Shown here: positions 1-12,500 of the stretch, piece after piece | Position numbering within the stretch: the stretch's first letter is position 1 | Layout: each line of letters begins with the position of its first letter | NCBI RefSeq assembly: GCF_001949145.1 | Contig: NW_019091442.1 | Location: 854,661-918,660, forward strand | Direction: 5' to 3' | From: Acanthaster planci | Taxonomy: Eukaryota; Echinodermata; Asteroidea; Valvatida; Acanthasteridae | Length of the DNA: 64,000 bases | Notes under the pieces: model-generated | Seen by the model: only the letters and a program-made list of their open reading frames with translations | The model's database searches: none | What the model was told of the DNA's origin: nothing | Translations under genes and position numbers: made by a program

Positions 1-1479
1 TGAATGGATGTGTAATTTTACACCCTCAAATTCTTCAAGTTTCTGTGCTTTGCTGATTGTTGTTTTATATATTAACTGTGCAGTGTTATGCTGGAGAGCT
101 TTGAGCATAGCTATTTAATGTCTGTTCTTCGCCACCATAAGAGTGAAACTAGCAGACTTGTGGATGTTATGTTTTACTATTCCTCAAGGTGATGCAGCAA
201 TATGTAGTTTGCCAAGAAGGGTAGTCTTTCTGTTAATTCCTTTTAGTGGTCAACATTCCTTCCTTTTAGTGGAGAACATGCACCCCTTTACATGTACCTG
301 GGGAGCCTCGGAATATCCATTCATCGTTCAGCACCAAGTGGATTTAGTGATAGAAAAATGAAGAATGGAAGTGACACTGCAAGATCTTTTGTTCATTGGA
401 TCTTTCACTCAGTACCCCTTCAGACTGTGAAGACACACTGGACATGAGTGGTCTCTCTTGTGAAACCCAGCTTTACCTACTATAGCAAGATGTGGTACAG
501 GAGCTGAAGTTGTTGTTTATAGCATAACCTGAAGGAGACTCAGGGCATCAGTCCTTCAAGCACTGTATTGCCCCGTCAGAAGTGAAGGCCCCATCTTTCC
601 TCAACTTTCATTCAACTAATTCTTTGTCAAACAAATAAATAATCTTGTGAAGGTGAAGACATGGAAACCTCAATGAGCACTGTGGTATTTGCAGTTTCCA
701 AGGGTAGATTTTGATCACTCTTTATGTGCTCAACAGAAAGACCTCTACCAAGTCAGGTTTCATCGATAAACAAAGGACCAAAATTGACAACCCACTTGCA
801 AAGCTGGACCAGGCTTCTGCTTCAGAATCTAAACAAATGTATTCTCGTCGGAGTACTTGATATGCACTTGTAAGGGAACAGTCACTGGTCATGGATGAAC
901 TAGTTAGGCAATACTAGTTATACAGTATACAGATACCTCGACAAAGGACACACACCACTTTTGACCAATTCACTGAGATTTGCTTCTAGTGACCTCCTCC
1001 CAACAAACAAATATCTTGGATGCTATGCACATCCCATACAAGGGAGTCAAGGCCAGACTACTACAGGCTCTGCCACTGCTTGAGGAGGGCCCAGTCAGTT
1101 CCAAGAAATGTGTAGGCGGAGGCAAAAAAAAAACCCCAAGACACTCAGCCTACAAAAGGTGCTGTCAGTGCCACAGACCATCCAATATCCAAGCATGCAT
1201 CTAGAACTGAGCCTTTGTCCCAAGGCTCGCTAACCATTTTAAGCCATTTCAGAACCCCACGCACCAATCACAAAGACTGCAGTGGTGAAACCATGGCAGC
1301 ATTTATCCCAACACTCACGGCCTAATCCCCAGCTGAACAACATGGAATTGAAGGAACAAGCAGCTGACCCTTGATACATAAGGAAAAGTGACAGTGATTG
1401 TTCTGCTTCCCTTTTGGTCTCCTGTTCCAAAACCATTTGGGGCCACCTAAGATCTTACATGAGGTTCTGGTAAGAGTTC
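1..1479. other. No supported gene; possible 5' flank or body of the DIRS-like element
   Basis: Short open frames in this stretch do not resemble a protein family I know and lack convincing splice sites or coding character. The last few hundred bases may belong to the region upstream of reverse transcriptase in the adjoining DIRS-like remnant, because peptide fragments just before 1480 are continuous with the RT fragment. This is inference from position only. None of the missing upstream FANCI exons could be recognised here. Confidence 0.4.
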
Positions 1480-1940
1480 ATGAACATGCCTCCAGAATCT
1501 ATATTCTGCACAACTGCAACCCCCATCGGAAGGGGAAAGAGCCCAGCTTTGGAAGGTGAAATGCACTCCCTCCTACAGAAGAAAGCTATCACGGCAGTCA
1601 GACCAGCAAAAGGGATACCGTGGATTCCTGTCAACCTCCTTTCTAACTCCAAAGAACAACACAGGGGTTCAGCCAGTCATCAACTTTGGTTGCTTTGCTA
1701 GTTCATTCACCAACCAAGGTTTAGAATGGACGCACTTTGTGCTTCATGGAATCAGCATGGCTTCGTCTGTACACCTGAAGGATGCCTGGCTACATATCTG
1801 GGTCCATCCACAGGATAGTGAATACCTGCAATTCATGTACAAAACTCTAAAGAGTTCTCCAACCTCCCCGTTGGGCTATCCACATTACCAAGGGTTTCTT
1901 ACTTGAGTGACCTGGGTGGTAACAGTGTGCCTCCTCAAGG
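1480..1940 (+). pseudogene. Reverse transcriptase fragment of the DIRS-like element
   Basis: Overlapping plus-strand frames give peptides typical of a DIRS RT N-terminal half. HSLLQKKAIT is followed by a proline-rich stretch, then VQPVINFG (normally RPVINL), and HLKDAWLHIWVHPQDSEYLQF, which matches the KxDLKDAYFxIPIHPxxxxxLxF motif. The leading aspartate of the catalytic motif A is replaced by histidine in HLKD. At least one frame change separates the N-terminal and central pieces, and a stop follows at about 1904. The YxDD region was not found. Functional RT activity is not expected. Confidence 0.7.
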
Positions 1941-3455
1941 AAGAAATCCTTTTTTCAACACTTGAACTGGTTAGTAGGTTGGCAGTCCATAACCAAAACC
2001 GCAGAAGCAATGCACCCACTTACGACTCCCTGTAAGCCATAAGAAACCCTACCCATCTCAAAATTCTTCCTTTGTTGGGCAGTCCTTAACCTCACACAGG
2101 GCGTACTGTAGCATCCCTGACAAAGGGAGTGCATCATCAATCTTCAGCATTGTATAGAGGTGGTCTTGTCAGTTCAGGCTGTGCCAGCAAGAGGATGGCT
2201 ACACTAAGTGGGGTTGATGCCAAGCCTTGTGGACTTAAAGTTCCACGGTGCTGTTAACATACTACCATCCCAAGTGGGATCCCAAGCGGGATAGCACGGC
2301 CAGTTTTGAAAAAAGTAGGGGCAAAATTTTCAAGCAGAGCTTGTAGTTTCAAATCAAAGCCTTGTTAAAATGTGCTTCATTTAAATGGAATTCCATTAGC
2401 ATAATTCAATAGATTATTCTCTGAAAAGGAAAAGTTGATCCATTGTTGGTCAAACTTCAATGTTTTTGAGTTCTCTTTTAACCCCTATGCGATGGATGAC
2501 GGTAAGAGCTGCCGTAAAAATTGAGATCCTCAGCCCGCTTTTCAGCTATTATTCTCGGCCTACACTCAAGCGAATACGGTGAAAGAAGGCATACCGTGGC
2601 TCTTGTATATATGGTGATTGCCTTTGTGTGTAGCCCAGAAATGAAAAGACCGAATTTGCATCATAATCACAAGCCTCACAAGAGTCCCCACTTTGAAAAG
2701 AGGCAACAGGAATGTGGAAGCGTGAGTAGAGCCGCATGCCACCGAACAATCAGCCTTTTCACTGTGTAATTCAATGCGTGCAGAGCACGCTGGGCCACAA
2801 ACCGAGAATTTGCGGTTTGGCAGGTGGCCAAGCGAGGCTGCAATTCTTGGAGTCGACTTTCAGAAAAAAGTTCCTGTCGTCAAGGGGTCAAGGACACACA
2901 GACATCCAAGCGATAGTGCACCATGTTTGCATGCATGCAAGTGCTCCAATTATTGTGTGGTATACACTTTGTTTCACGTAGATTCACATCTGCAGGTGCA
3001 CAACCGAAAAGGGAACCAGTTCGTCTCTCACATTGGTGACAATGCTGGTTCCTATTCCAAAAAAGTGCAAAGGACATAGGAGTGCTGAGAACCAGTGACT
3101 TTGTCCAGTAACAGAATGTTTACAACTTGCAGCTTTCGCAAAGTTTGAGACAATCAAAACTTTCAGAGCGATTTCTTATTTTCTTTCTTGTGTATGTGTC
3201 TTACTGCATTTGTATCTTTATTCCAGTGTCACTACTAATATTTTTCATGGTCACATGCTTTTTCCGTCTGACAATTGCTGAGTTCATGCTACAACTGTCA
3301 GTCCAAGTAGATAGCCATGAGCAGTAACGCCACCAATCATGTATCACTTCGCTTTATAAAACTCTTATGATGTATCAAATGTAAAAAATTTCAAAAATCA
3401 AAGTTTTTGCCCTAAATCTTTCACATATTTCCATTGCACAGATATCTGGAACCTA

Positions 3456-3739
3456 TATTAATACCAAAGATCATATAGCCCTGAAGGCACAAGATGGATA
3501 GCTCTGCCCAAAAGGTGTAATTACCATGGGTGCCATTTGAGCAAGCGATACCCCTGCACGGTTCACAGTAATGCGCTGGTGCACTAGGTGTACGTGCCTG
3601 CACTTGCGCCTTTGCATTAATGTGCACTGCGCAGGCATATCGCTTGCTCAAATGGCGCCCATGCCATTAAAACGTTTTACGTGTATTCACAGTGAAGTTC
3701 TCCATCTTGCACGCGGTGCTACACGATCTTTGATTAATA
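3456..3739. repeat. Long imperfect palindrome (about 284 bp), MITE-like hairpin
   Basis: The two halves around position about 3597 are reverse complements. The best stretch pairs 3525-3550 with 3638-3663, where only G:T-type differences occur (catgggtgccatttgagc against its complement). Pairing extends outward through gcacaagatgga / tccatcttgc and the outer TATTAAT blocks at 3456-3462 and 3733-3739. It extends inward nearly to the centre. It lies within the interrupted DIRS-like remnant. The structure fits a foldback MITE. Target-site duplications were not identified with certainty. Confidence 0.8.
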
Positions 3740-4233
3740 CTTTGAGCATTCTATCCAATAAAAATGAGAAAGCTATCATTGAAATTAAATGTGCACGAAA
3801 TGGTGGGAGGCCATACAAGGAAACGAGGTGCTAGTGATGTTGTAAATGTCCATGTCATTAAGGCACTGAGTTACATGTCCCATACATATACATGTGTACA
3901 GTTTGAACATACCATACATGTACATGCTGGGATTGTTTAAACTTAGCAGCATGTACATTTACATTGTATGTCACTGCAGCAACTAAGCCCTGAACAACTA
4001 CTGGCAAAGCAAATGCTTTTTCCAGTCACTAAATCTAAGAGTTTTTCTAAACTTAGGCTTAGGGCTTGCAAGAAACTCGTAATTTTTTAATTCCCTCTTG
4101 CCATGATCACCTATTTTATTTCTACTGTACTAAAAAGGGATACCCACTTATGATTAAGCTTAGCCAAACCATGCTTGTACAGTCTGATTACGTTCAGTAC
4201 TATTGGGTTACCCTACATCTTGAAGTGGCACAA

Positions 4234-4395
4234 ACAGTGCTTGCTCTCATGGACAGGCCACATATCGCCCCTTTCGCATCAACTGAAAATGCCAGAGTAA
4301 TAGTACTCTGCACCAAATATCCAAACCCCACTAGCATGAGCTACATATGCACTGATGATAGAATGGAGCAGCATGTTTGCCTACACCTTCCCTTC
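4234..4395 (+). pseudogene. RNase H-distal fragment of the DIRS-like element
   Basis: The frame opening at 4066 includes RPHIAPFASTENARV, a spacer, and HVCLHLPFNIV. In DIRS elements the corresponding stretch reads like RPxIDLFATxxNxxxP, then about 30 residues, then YAFPPFxLI. The order and spacing fit. The aspartate of DLFA is replaced here. The fragment precedes the recombinase remnant in the same orientation, as in complete elements. I rely on recognising the pattern; no alignment was run. Confidence 0.6.
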
Positions 4396-4739
4396 AATAT
4401 TGTAAATCCTCAGGGTACTAACCAAGATAGAGCAAGAACAATACCACCTTCTTTCTCGACACCTTCTCCAGCCATGACAAGCCTGGTTACCCTGGTTGGC
4501 TAGGCTCCTGATCCAGCCAGCATCATCCTGCCTCACCCGCTGGATATACATGTAATCATACAACTGCTGTCGAGGATTCTACATCCAAAACTGGAGTATC
4601 TCAGCCTTATGTACATGCTGGCCACATGCAACCAATCAAACCGTCCAGGCGAACCAATCAGCCAAGCAGCCCTCGTGCACATTTGCATGAAACTTGCCTT
4701 CTTCCTGGTAGTTGTAATATCAACTTGAGGAAGTGAATT

Positions 4740-5206
4740 GCAGGTTTGGGTGTGCCTTGTCTCTCTGATAGGACACTTAAAGAACCAGATTCTCACCTTT
4801 TACTGCCCCCCCCCAACATCTTTTTCCTTAGCATCCAGTCTCACTCTCAGGTCCTCTCCGACAAGTTCTTATGCACAGTAAAGACCCTAAAGTGGTCCTT
4901 TTCACCAACCAAAGAACTCGGAGGAGCTACCCTACTATTTGTGACACTGTTTCATCCTCACTGGTCAGCAGCAGAGCACACTGTAACACACTAGGTAGTG
5001 ACAGCCATCATATTTGTGAACTTTACTAGCCATCCCCTTCTGATAGACAGGTTTGTGACAGATAAGAGCATACAGTGTTAGGGCTTTGTCCACTTCATGG
5101 GCCTTCTTCAAAGGCATACTGACTGCAGACAAATGCAAGGCGGCATATCGGAACACATCCTCCACTTTCTCCTCTTGCTACCTACATGTATAAGATGTCG
5201 TACAGT
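4740..5206 (+). pseudogene. Tyrosine recombinase C-terminal domain of the DIRS-like element
   Basis: A plus-strand frame (about 4840-4994) reads LCTVKTLKW, then TKELGGATLLFVTLFHPHW, resembling the CPVRTLxxYLxRTxxLRxxxxxLFVSxxKPHxP region of DIRS recombinases. Further on (5068-5190), in another frame, comes AYSVRALSTSWAFFKGILTA, then CKAAYRNTSSTFSSCYL. This matches the HxxR box, ADI-KAA-W segment and the terminal STFxxxYLR with the nucleophilic tyrosine. The histidine of HxxR appears as tyrosine. Frame changes and a stop right after the final tyrosine region mark it as inactive. Confidence 0.65.
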
Positions 5207-5362
5207 CAGGTGGCATCTCTAGCGGGAAGGTAGGAAGACCCACATCACAAGGTTCCACCTCAACAAGGCATGCCCCCCGAGACAATAAGGACTACCCTTA
5301 TTGAAACTACAAGGTTTGCATTTTCATCAGTACCCCAGCATCACCAAGTAATAGTGCTGCTT

Positions 5363-5665
5363 GCATAGGTAGATGCTATTTGGGTAAGATGAACATCATA
5401 GACTCCCCTCCCTCACAGCAGTATCCAATTCAGAATACCTACCCAAGTAGCAATCCGCCCACCTCCCAATATGGCTCTGATGCAGGATGAGCGCTTACAA
5501 AAAGGAGGGAGATTATGGGCACGGCTTTGTTATGCATTGTGGCAAATAAAAGGCACAGTGCAGTTACTCAAATTTTAGCAAATGGCCTGAGGGCACTAGG
5601 GAAATATGCACAGGTAGATGTTATTTGGGTAAGTTTTCTCTAGTAGACTTGTCCTACACTGCTGT
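5363..5665. repeat. Pair of direct repeats (about 60 bp) downstream of the DIRS recombinase
   Basis: Bases 5363-5422 and 5608-5665 share gca-aggtagatg-tatttgggtaag, and then more weakly the following bases up to ca-agcagt / cactgctgt. They are 245 bp apart and lie just after the recombinase remnant. DIRS and PAT/Ngaro elements carry unusual terminal or split direct repeats at this place, so they may be part of the element's 3' end. They could also be unrelated. Confidence 0.5.
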
Positions 5666-5669
5666 GAGA

Positions 5670-6427
5670 GGATTATTTGACAAAAGTAATATCAAGGTTA
5701 TACATGTACTGCACATACTATACTTTACTGCCATGTCAGTCAGTGCATGATCACATTTGGGGTAAGCAACATTAGTTGGAATACAAATGGCTAGCTTTCA
5801 TTTGAAAAAAGCCATTTCATTGTGTTTATGAATAGTTTTATCATTACTTTGGTCTGGGATCGAAATGAGATATTCTGCACATGTACAATGGGTGTATGCC
5901 TGCTGTTTCCTTCTTGGGGAAAAAATTGTAATGATCTGCCTTTAGTTTGGCAGAGAAAAAGATTCTTCATTTTCCATAACCTCAATCCTATGAGGACATG
6001 TCTTTTTTTTTTTTTCAAACTAATCTCTCCCTACCTACCATAAATAATAATAACAACAGGTTTTATATAGCTAAGATTAAAGCGTTTTCCAATGCAATTT
6101 TGGATGGCATTGTTACTGGGAACAAATACTTGTATATTACTTCTTGTACCTTATGTACAATACTTCGCTAAATGAAAAACTATTTTTGTTGTTGAAGCAA
6201 AAACCACTTTTAAACTTCTTAAAGTATATATAAATTTGAATTATTTGAAAATAATCATTTGGATTTACACGAATTATTGTCAAACAGACTTTATTTGAAA
6301 CAGAAGTTATAATTTGCATATATCCTGCTTCCTTGGCTTAGGCAGTCTGCCAAGTCTGAGTGGTAATTCTGTTTCATTGTCTAACTCGATTTCAGCAAGT
6401 TACTAGTGTGTGCTTTTCTTTGCTTAG
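5670..6427. other. AT-rich non-coding stretch before the first visible FANCI exon
   Basis: No coding signal beyond chance open frames was seen. The interval includes an 11-12-base T run near 6003 and ends in a pyrimidine-rich splice acceptor (ttctttgcttag) immediately before 6428. It is therefore best read as FANCI intron sequence. Confidence 0.6.
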
Positions 6428-6544
6428 TATCTGGCTGTGTACAGTCAACAAGCCGGCCACATATCTGCAAGGTTTGAAAAACTCATCAAGTCAGTAGCAA
6501 CACTTCTCACACAACATGCATATGGGATGATCAACTTCATTCAG
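6428..6544 (+). CDS. FANCI: FANCI exon (fourth from last)
   Basis: The acceptor tgcttag precedes TAT, and the donor GTATC follows CAG. The exon has 39 codons, beginning YLAVYSQQAGHISARFEKLI and ending GMINFIQ. It corresponds to the FANCI segment just before the variable linker and the last conserved helices. Both boundaries are in phase 0 and agree with the next exon. Confidence 0.85.
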
Positions 6545-9500
6545 GTATCAAATTTCAAAAGTGGGAATTTTATCAATTTTATAAATCCTCAAATGTTGAA
6601 ATAAAGAGAAACAGAAAATTGAAGTAAAGCAACTAAGCATATATGCACAAAAGTAGTGAGGTGTGGCCTAAATTTGCGGGTTCAAGTAATCCGTTTGGAG
6701 ACTTCATATTAATTCTTTAGCCTTCTTTAGCCTTTTTTGGTCTAAATTACATGCATAATACTGAAATTATTTTGATATAAGAAAGACCTGTAAATACATT
6801 TTATTTAGTAACAGACAGTAAAGATACCAACTGGCTTGAATACTTTCCTGGTTTCTCTTGAAATTTGGATTCCTAATTTATGGACTCTGATCTTCATACA
6901 TTGGCACTCATTGACATATACCTATGGGTAAGACAACCTACATGTCAACGTTTGCATTTCATAGTCATAACTCCTCTCTACCTCAGTTCATATCTTGAAA
7001 TACTGCGCATGCCAATTTTCAAGTAAGGAGGTTGTGCTGCGTTCATGAGGCACAAACCAAAGATGTGGCCAGACGGTTGTTCCAGACACTATACAAAATT
7101 CTTGAACAAATTGTTTGAAAAAAATGAATTTTTGACTTCTTTGTACTTTTCATCCTTCATCTCAGTCCATTAGCGTACCCAGGATCTTATGGATCTTATT
7201 CAGTTTTAAATGTACTAGTTTAAAACTGCCCCATCAAACTTTCATTCCTTTACTTAAATTCACTTATGGTAACAAGAAGGTTGCAAGTTTTAACCACTAC
7301 CAGCGGGGGNNNNNNNNNNNNNNNNNNNNNNNNNNNNNNNNNNNNNNNNNNNNNNNNNNNNNNNNNNNNNNNNNNNNNNNNNNNNNNNNNNNNNNNNNNN
7401 NNNNNNNNNNNNNNNNNNNNNNNNNNNNNNNNNNNNNNNNNNNNNNNNNNNNNNNNNNNNNNNNNNNNNNNNNNNNNNNNNNNNNNNNNNNNNNNNNNNN
7501 NNNNNNNNNNNNNNNNNNNNNNNNNNNNNNNNNNNNNNNNNNNNNNNNNNNNNNNNNNNNNNNNNNNNNNNNNNNNNNNNNNNNNNNNNNNNNNNNNNNN
7601 NNNNNNNNNNNNNNNNNNNNNNNNNNNNNNNNNNNNNNNNNNNNNNNNNNNNNNNNNNNNNNNNNNNNNNNNNNNNNNNNNNNNNNAAAATGCCCCGGTT
7701 CGAAGTGGTTAACATCAAAATATTAAATGTGTAATATGACTTGTTAAAGTTTTTTGTGATCTTTTAGACATCGCAGAGTGAGCGACTAATGAAATTAGGC
7801 AAAGTAAAGGACAAGAAGAGAGGAGAGGGTGATAGCAAAGCCAAGGGAGTGATGAGAGAGACCAGAGGAATTCCAGCACTGATCTTTACAATTGAACAGT
7901 TTGAACAGTTTCTTATCAAACTGTCAAAGAAATCCAAAGTAAGTACACTCAGATACACCCCATCAAAAGGAATGTAGCATTTATTTTTTGCTGGTGGTTA
8001 GGGATCAGCGGGAATGATGCTTGCAGTTAAGAAAATGAGCAGTTGACAAAGAGGGAGCACATTGACCTGAGTGTAACTAGCATGATTTCATTTAGGTTCT
8101 TTATTCTTGTCTTAAGAAGGAAGATCAAGCATGAAGGTAGTCATAGGTGGTTTCCCAGCCACACACCTTTCTGTCCTTGGGCACTGTTCATCAGGGCTGA
8201 GATTTGTCATGATGTTTCCTTATTTCAGGATTTTTTTGTCGGGATTTTTCCTGATTTCAGGATTTTTTTTCAACCAACTCTTTCAAAATCTGGAAAATCT
8301 TGGTTTACCATTACAGTGCACAGGCATGTTTTTTAGTGCAGTGCAAACTATGCTGAGATGACCCCCTTGATTTTAGGACAGTCATCTAGTGTTTATTCAT
8401 CTGACTGCCTTTCATACTTGTAGTTAGTCATGATAATTGTTTTGATTCTGAATATGTTTATTATATTCCTAAAATTGTAAATTCACTGCAAGTGGTATTT
8501 TATTTGCTTGTGGACGATACCCAGGCCTACAAGGCTTTTTGTACTAATAAAAGTATAAGTTTTTTGACAAATAAATGTGAGCAAATGTTGAGTTCTCTTT
8601 GATAAAAGAAATTTGGGTTTTACCATTTGCATTGGTGATACTAGAATGATAAGTTACATTTTTACAGTATGCATGTAGCTGAGTCATTGTGTAGTCCAGT
8701 CATTTCTTGTATGCCTTTAATTTGTCAAAGTTTTTGAATGTTGTGTCTTCTCTTTTGAGGTTGACCTAATGCAACATGTAAAGTTAAGTACTTCCAGGGA
8801 TTTTCGTATCAACCAGCAAACACTGCAGGAGGCCCTACATAAAGCCTCTTCGACCTCAGAAGAAGTAAGTACATAGGCAGTTGATATTGAAGCCCAGGAG
8901 TAAGAAAGGACTTAGTGAACATGTAAAAGCCCATGGGATTGTCTCAATGTTACACAAGTTAACAAAGATTATCTCTTTTTTAGCTCCTGTATTTTACTGA
9001 AATTTAAAGGTTTTTCCTGCTGAAATGGCTTTCTGTTTTTTTGGCATTTCTGCATACTTCTGAAAAGCCTTCCTTTTTGCAAGATGAGGATCCTTCTCCT
9101 TTTCCTTCTTTTTCTCCCCCAAAACTCATTTGCTGTGTACATGTTTTTCTTCCCTGGAATTCTAACTGTAAACAAACCCATATTCCAATGAAGCTTAACC
9201 CAGGTAAGACCTTAAAGAGACCTCATGGAAGAGTGACATCCTAATGACATCATCACAAGTCACGTGACATGTCCTCAAGTTGAATTTTTACAAGCCTATA
9301 TCTCCAGACATATATGCCTGACAGGGATGAAACTTTCCACAGACACAAACCCCTTAGACATCGTAGTATTATTTTAATTTTTTTTTAAATTTTTAATTTT
9401 CTTTATTCAACCTTCTTTTCAGTGTATCTTCTGAAAGAAAGTTTTTTCAAAATTCTTTTGCAATAACTCAGGTAGGCCAAATAGATGTTTGTGTAGTTTG

Positions 9501-12500
9501 AACAATTTTCTGACATAATGACAAAATCATTGATCAAAACTGACAATTTTTATAACATACTAGTTGATCTCCGATTGACATAAAAATTGGTAGGTAGGTA
9601 CAACTTGTTCTTAGAATGACATGTGCAAGTACGTTGTGATTGCCTCATCATTTAATTTATTATAAGATTTTGGATAATTACTTAAACCCATTGACATTGT
9701 ACAGTTTTCATGGGCAACTTTAGCCACTCTGCAATCTTTCATCTCCGTCAAAGTTACATCAAGGAATGATCTTTATACATAGATTATTCTAGAATAGTTT
9801 GGTCATGATGGCATCATCAGAGGTTATGTGACAAGCCTGCTATGTTGAATTCTTGCATGTCAATATCTCCTGACTAATAAGTCTGACTTGGATGAAACTT
9901 GGCATGGACTCAAAGAGTGAGGTACTCTGGGTGAAAATTGGAGTGTCGTCATGATGACATTATGGGGAGGGGTCACATGACATAATGGGATCAAGAACTA
10001 AAGAAATGTAATAAAACATGGAATCAAGTCTTTGTTTTTCTGTGTTGTCCATTCAGTATTCATTCAATAAACTGAACTCCTTTTCATGCAGATGAGTGAA
10101 GTGCAGGAGCATGAAATGCAGTCCTATTTGGTTCTATTTTTGAATGTATGTGGACGGGAATGCGATATAGAGGTTATGAGTTAAACATGTGAAAGCCTCC
10201 TCAGAGGGCAAGAGCTTTGTATCACTATGATAGGCTCAAGTCAACCTTTGTGCAGTCTGTGTAAATACAGCCTCTGAGACACCATGGAGATTCCAGCAAC
10301 ACATAGCCTCTATAGACAAGGTTGAGATTTGTTGGGATTTTTCTGTATTTCAGGATAGTTTCATTCAAACTGTCCTGATTTCAGGATTTTTCAAAAAATC
10401 TCTTTTAAAATCCTGAAAATCCATGTACCGGTATAAAGGTTGATATAGAACACAAGGAATATGTAGTTTGAGGGGTACCTTCAGGAAAACACAAATGTGT
10501 ACTATAGACCCTACACTGCTGTGGCGCTCTCAAAACCTCCTGTGATCATTTCGTGAGTAGTTTATATTCCCCAGTCTTACCATTGTACATATGATAATTA
10601 AGGTTAAGTTATGATGTCATCAGGGGTCACGTGACAAAAGTGTATCCTATAACTAGACAACCATGCATAGGTTTCAATTTTGTTTGTATCTAGGGAGGGA
10701 TGTCTTACAGATGAAAATCAAGATTATGTTATGATGATGTTCTCATGGGTCATTTGATGTCATCTTAAAGGTGATCACTTGATGTCCTATAACTAGAGAA
10801 TTGTCTGTCCAATTTGGTTCTTTCATTGGTATGTACTTGCAGGCAGGCTGAGGTGTATTATAGATTAAATTGAAGGTGATGTCTTGATGACATCATTTTG
10901 TCTCATGTGACATATTGAAGATCATGTAAGGTCCTATTACTAGAGAACTGAAAGACTGATTGGGTTCAATCTTAGCATGTGAGTACAAGTGGATGTGTTG
11001 GTGAAAATCGAGTTGAAGTGATGAAACCCTCATCAAGGGTTAGATCATCTTAAAGGTGCACTTCTCAAGGTTGTATAACTTGAGGGCTGTAAATTCACTT
11101 GGGTTCATTTTTTGGTTTGTAGGTAGACAGGGATGTGTCATAGGGAAAACTGATGTCACAATAATAATGTTATCCTGTAAATTGTCCTGCACATCTCATA
11201 AACTTGCACACGTTGTTTAGTCTTCATGTCTTGAAGCACATACATGTTTGACGTGCAATTTCTCAAATCACAGAAATTGAAATTGGACATGAGGAGAGCA
11301 AAGACTGCAAACTTGCCTATTGAGGTCAGTTTAACCACTACCAGCCGGGGACTCCGAAATCGGAGCCGTATGGTTTATATGTGTGGCCGGGGTCTCTGAA
11401 CTCGGACAAAGGAAACAGGGCCCTATAATGAAAGACCGTACTCCGAACAAAAGACCAGACTGCTGGGCATTACCGGCATTTTTCACTCTCAAAAGTGGTG
11501 ATAATCCAGCGTTATTTTGAAACCGTATACCAGGGTTTGGGGCATTGAGAGCAAGCGGATTACCACCGGGGACAAAAGTGCTCCACCACCACAGCGATGA
11601 GCCACACAGCACCGCTGCACACTAATCTGGCCCCTATTGAAAAGAGGTCAGCAGTGCACTGAGCCAGGTTCGTGAACAAAAGACAGTTGTATAACACCGT
11701 ACAATCTGGGCTCTGTTTACAAGGCTGCAGGCCTGGCTGAAATACTCGGGCGTCAATGAAGGTCACCAGTCAACTTAGAGTAGTGCCTAAAGATTACTTT
11801 GTGTGGCTATAAACGACTGTTAAATGGAATGATGAATTTTTGAAGGATTTTGAAAACGGAAAAAATGATAGTCATACCGGCCCAGCATCATCAACGCTGA
11901 AAAAGACCTGCCACGAAGTTGTAAATCAGTTGCCGTCGCCATGATCACATGTTAAGTTTGAGGTTTGTGTGGCCAAGCATGGCAGCAGCCTGATGTAACT
12001 TGATACTTTCACCTTTTTCGCCATTAGGGAATAAATGACGCCCACAATAGGCACTACGCCCTTCATTAGCTCTTGCTGAACTTGTTGAAGTTAAGTATCC
12101 TGTGACTGGGTCTTCGATTTTAACAAACTCCATGTTTCTGGGTTGACTTGTATACAGTCAAGGATGTAGACGTTAAAAGGGCATTGGAGGGCTTGAAGCT
12201 TTTATGCAGCCTTGACTTCAAGCAGCTTGTTTCATACTAATGTACGATGTTTCGTCTATGACAATTGCCAGTTTTTCATTGACTGCAGAAGCAGTTGGAG
12301 CATTCTCCAGTTCAATTTCTCAAAACTGTAAAACAGCTGCTCCTCCTGGCCTGTGGCATCACTCTAATGGATAATCTCTTTGTGGCTGGTGGATTGAGGA
12401 TGGCTGATATAAAGAGTTTCCAATGCTTTTGCCATGGCAAGTTTATCCGTTTTGGCAAATTCTTGCCAAGAAATTGTTTGCGATTTCTCAGTGCCTCATT

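Larger units (their letters stand above)
1480..5206 (+). mobile_element. Degenerate DIRS-type (tyrosine recombinase) retrotransposon, interrupted
   Basis: Three fragments lie in the order expected for the DIRS superfamily: reverse transcriptase (about 1480-1940), the distal RNase H stretch with the typical LFAS/FPPF-like signature (about 4234-4395), and a tyrosine recombinase C-terminal domain (about 4740-5206). All are on the plus strand. Frames change and stop codons interrupt each fragment, so this is an old, inactive copy. In intact elements RT and the end of RNase H are a few hundred bases apart; here they are about 2.3 kb apart. Roughly 1.5-2 kb of unrelated DNA was therefore probably inserted, including the palindrome at 3456-3739. 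DIRS elements integrate through a recombinase rather than a DDE integrase, and occur in many marine invertebrates, fish and amphibians. Element ends were not resolved. Confidence 0.72.

Noticed and set aside
3421-3834. Open frames over the palindrome at 3456-3739
   Set aside because: They are mirror-image products of an inverted repeat, with no family resemblance.
7266-7718. Open frames of more than 140 codons on both strands across 7310-7686
   Set aside because: They consist almost entirely of N and exist only because the gap has no stop codons.
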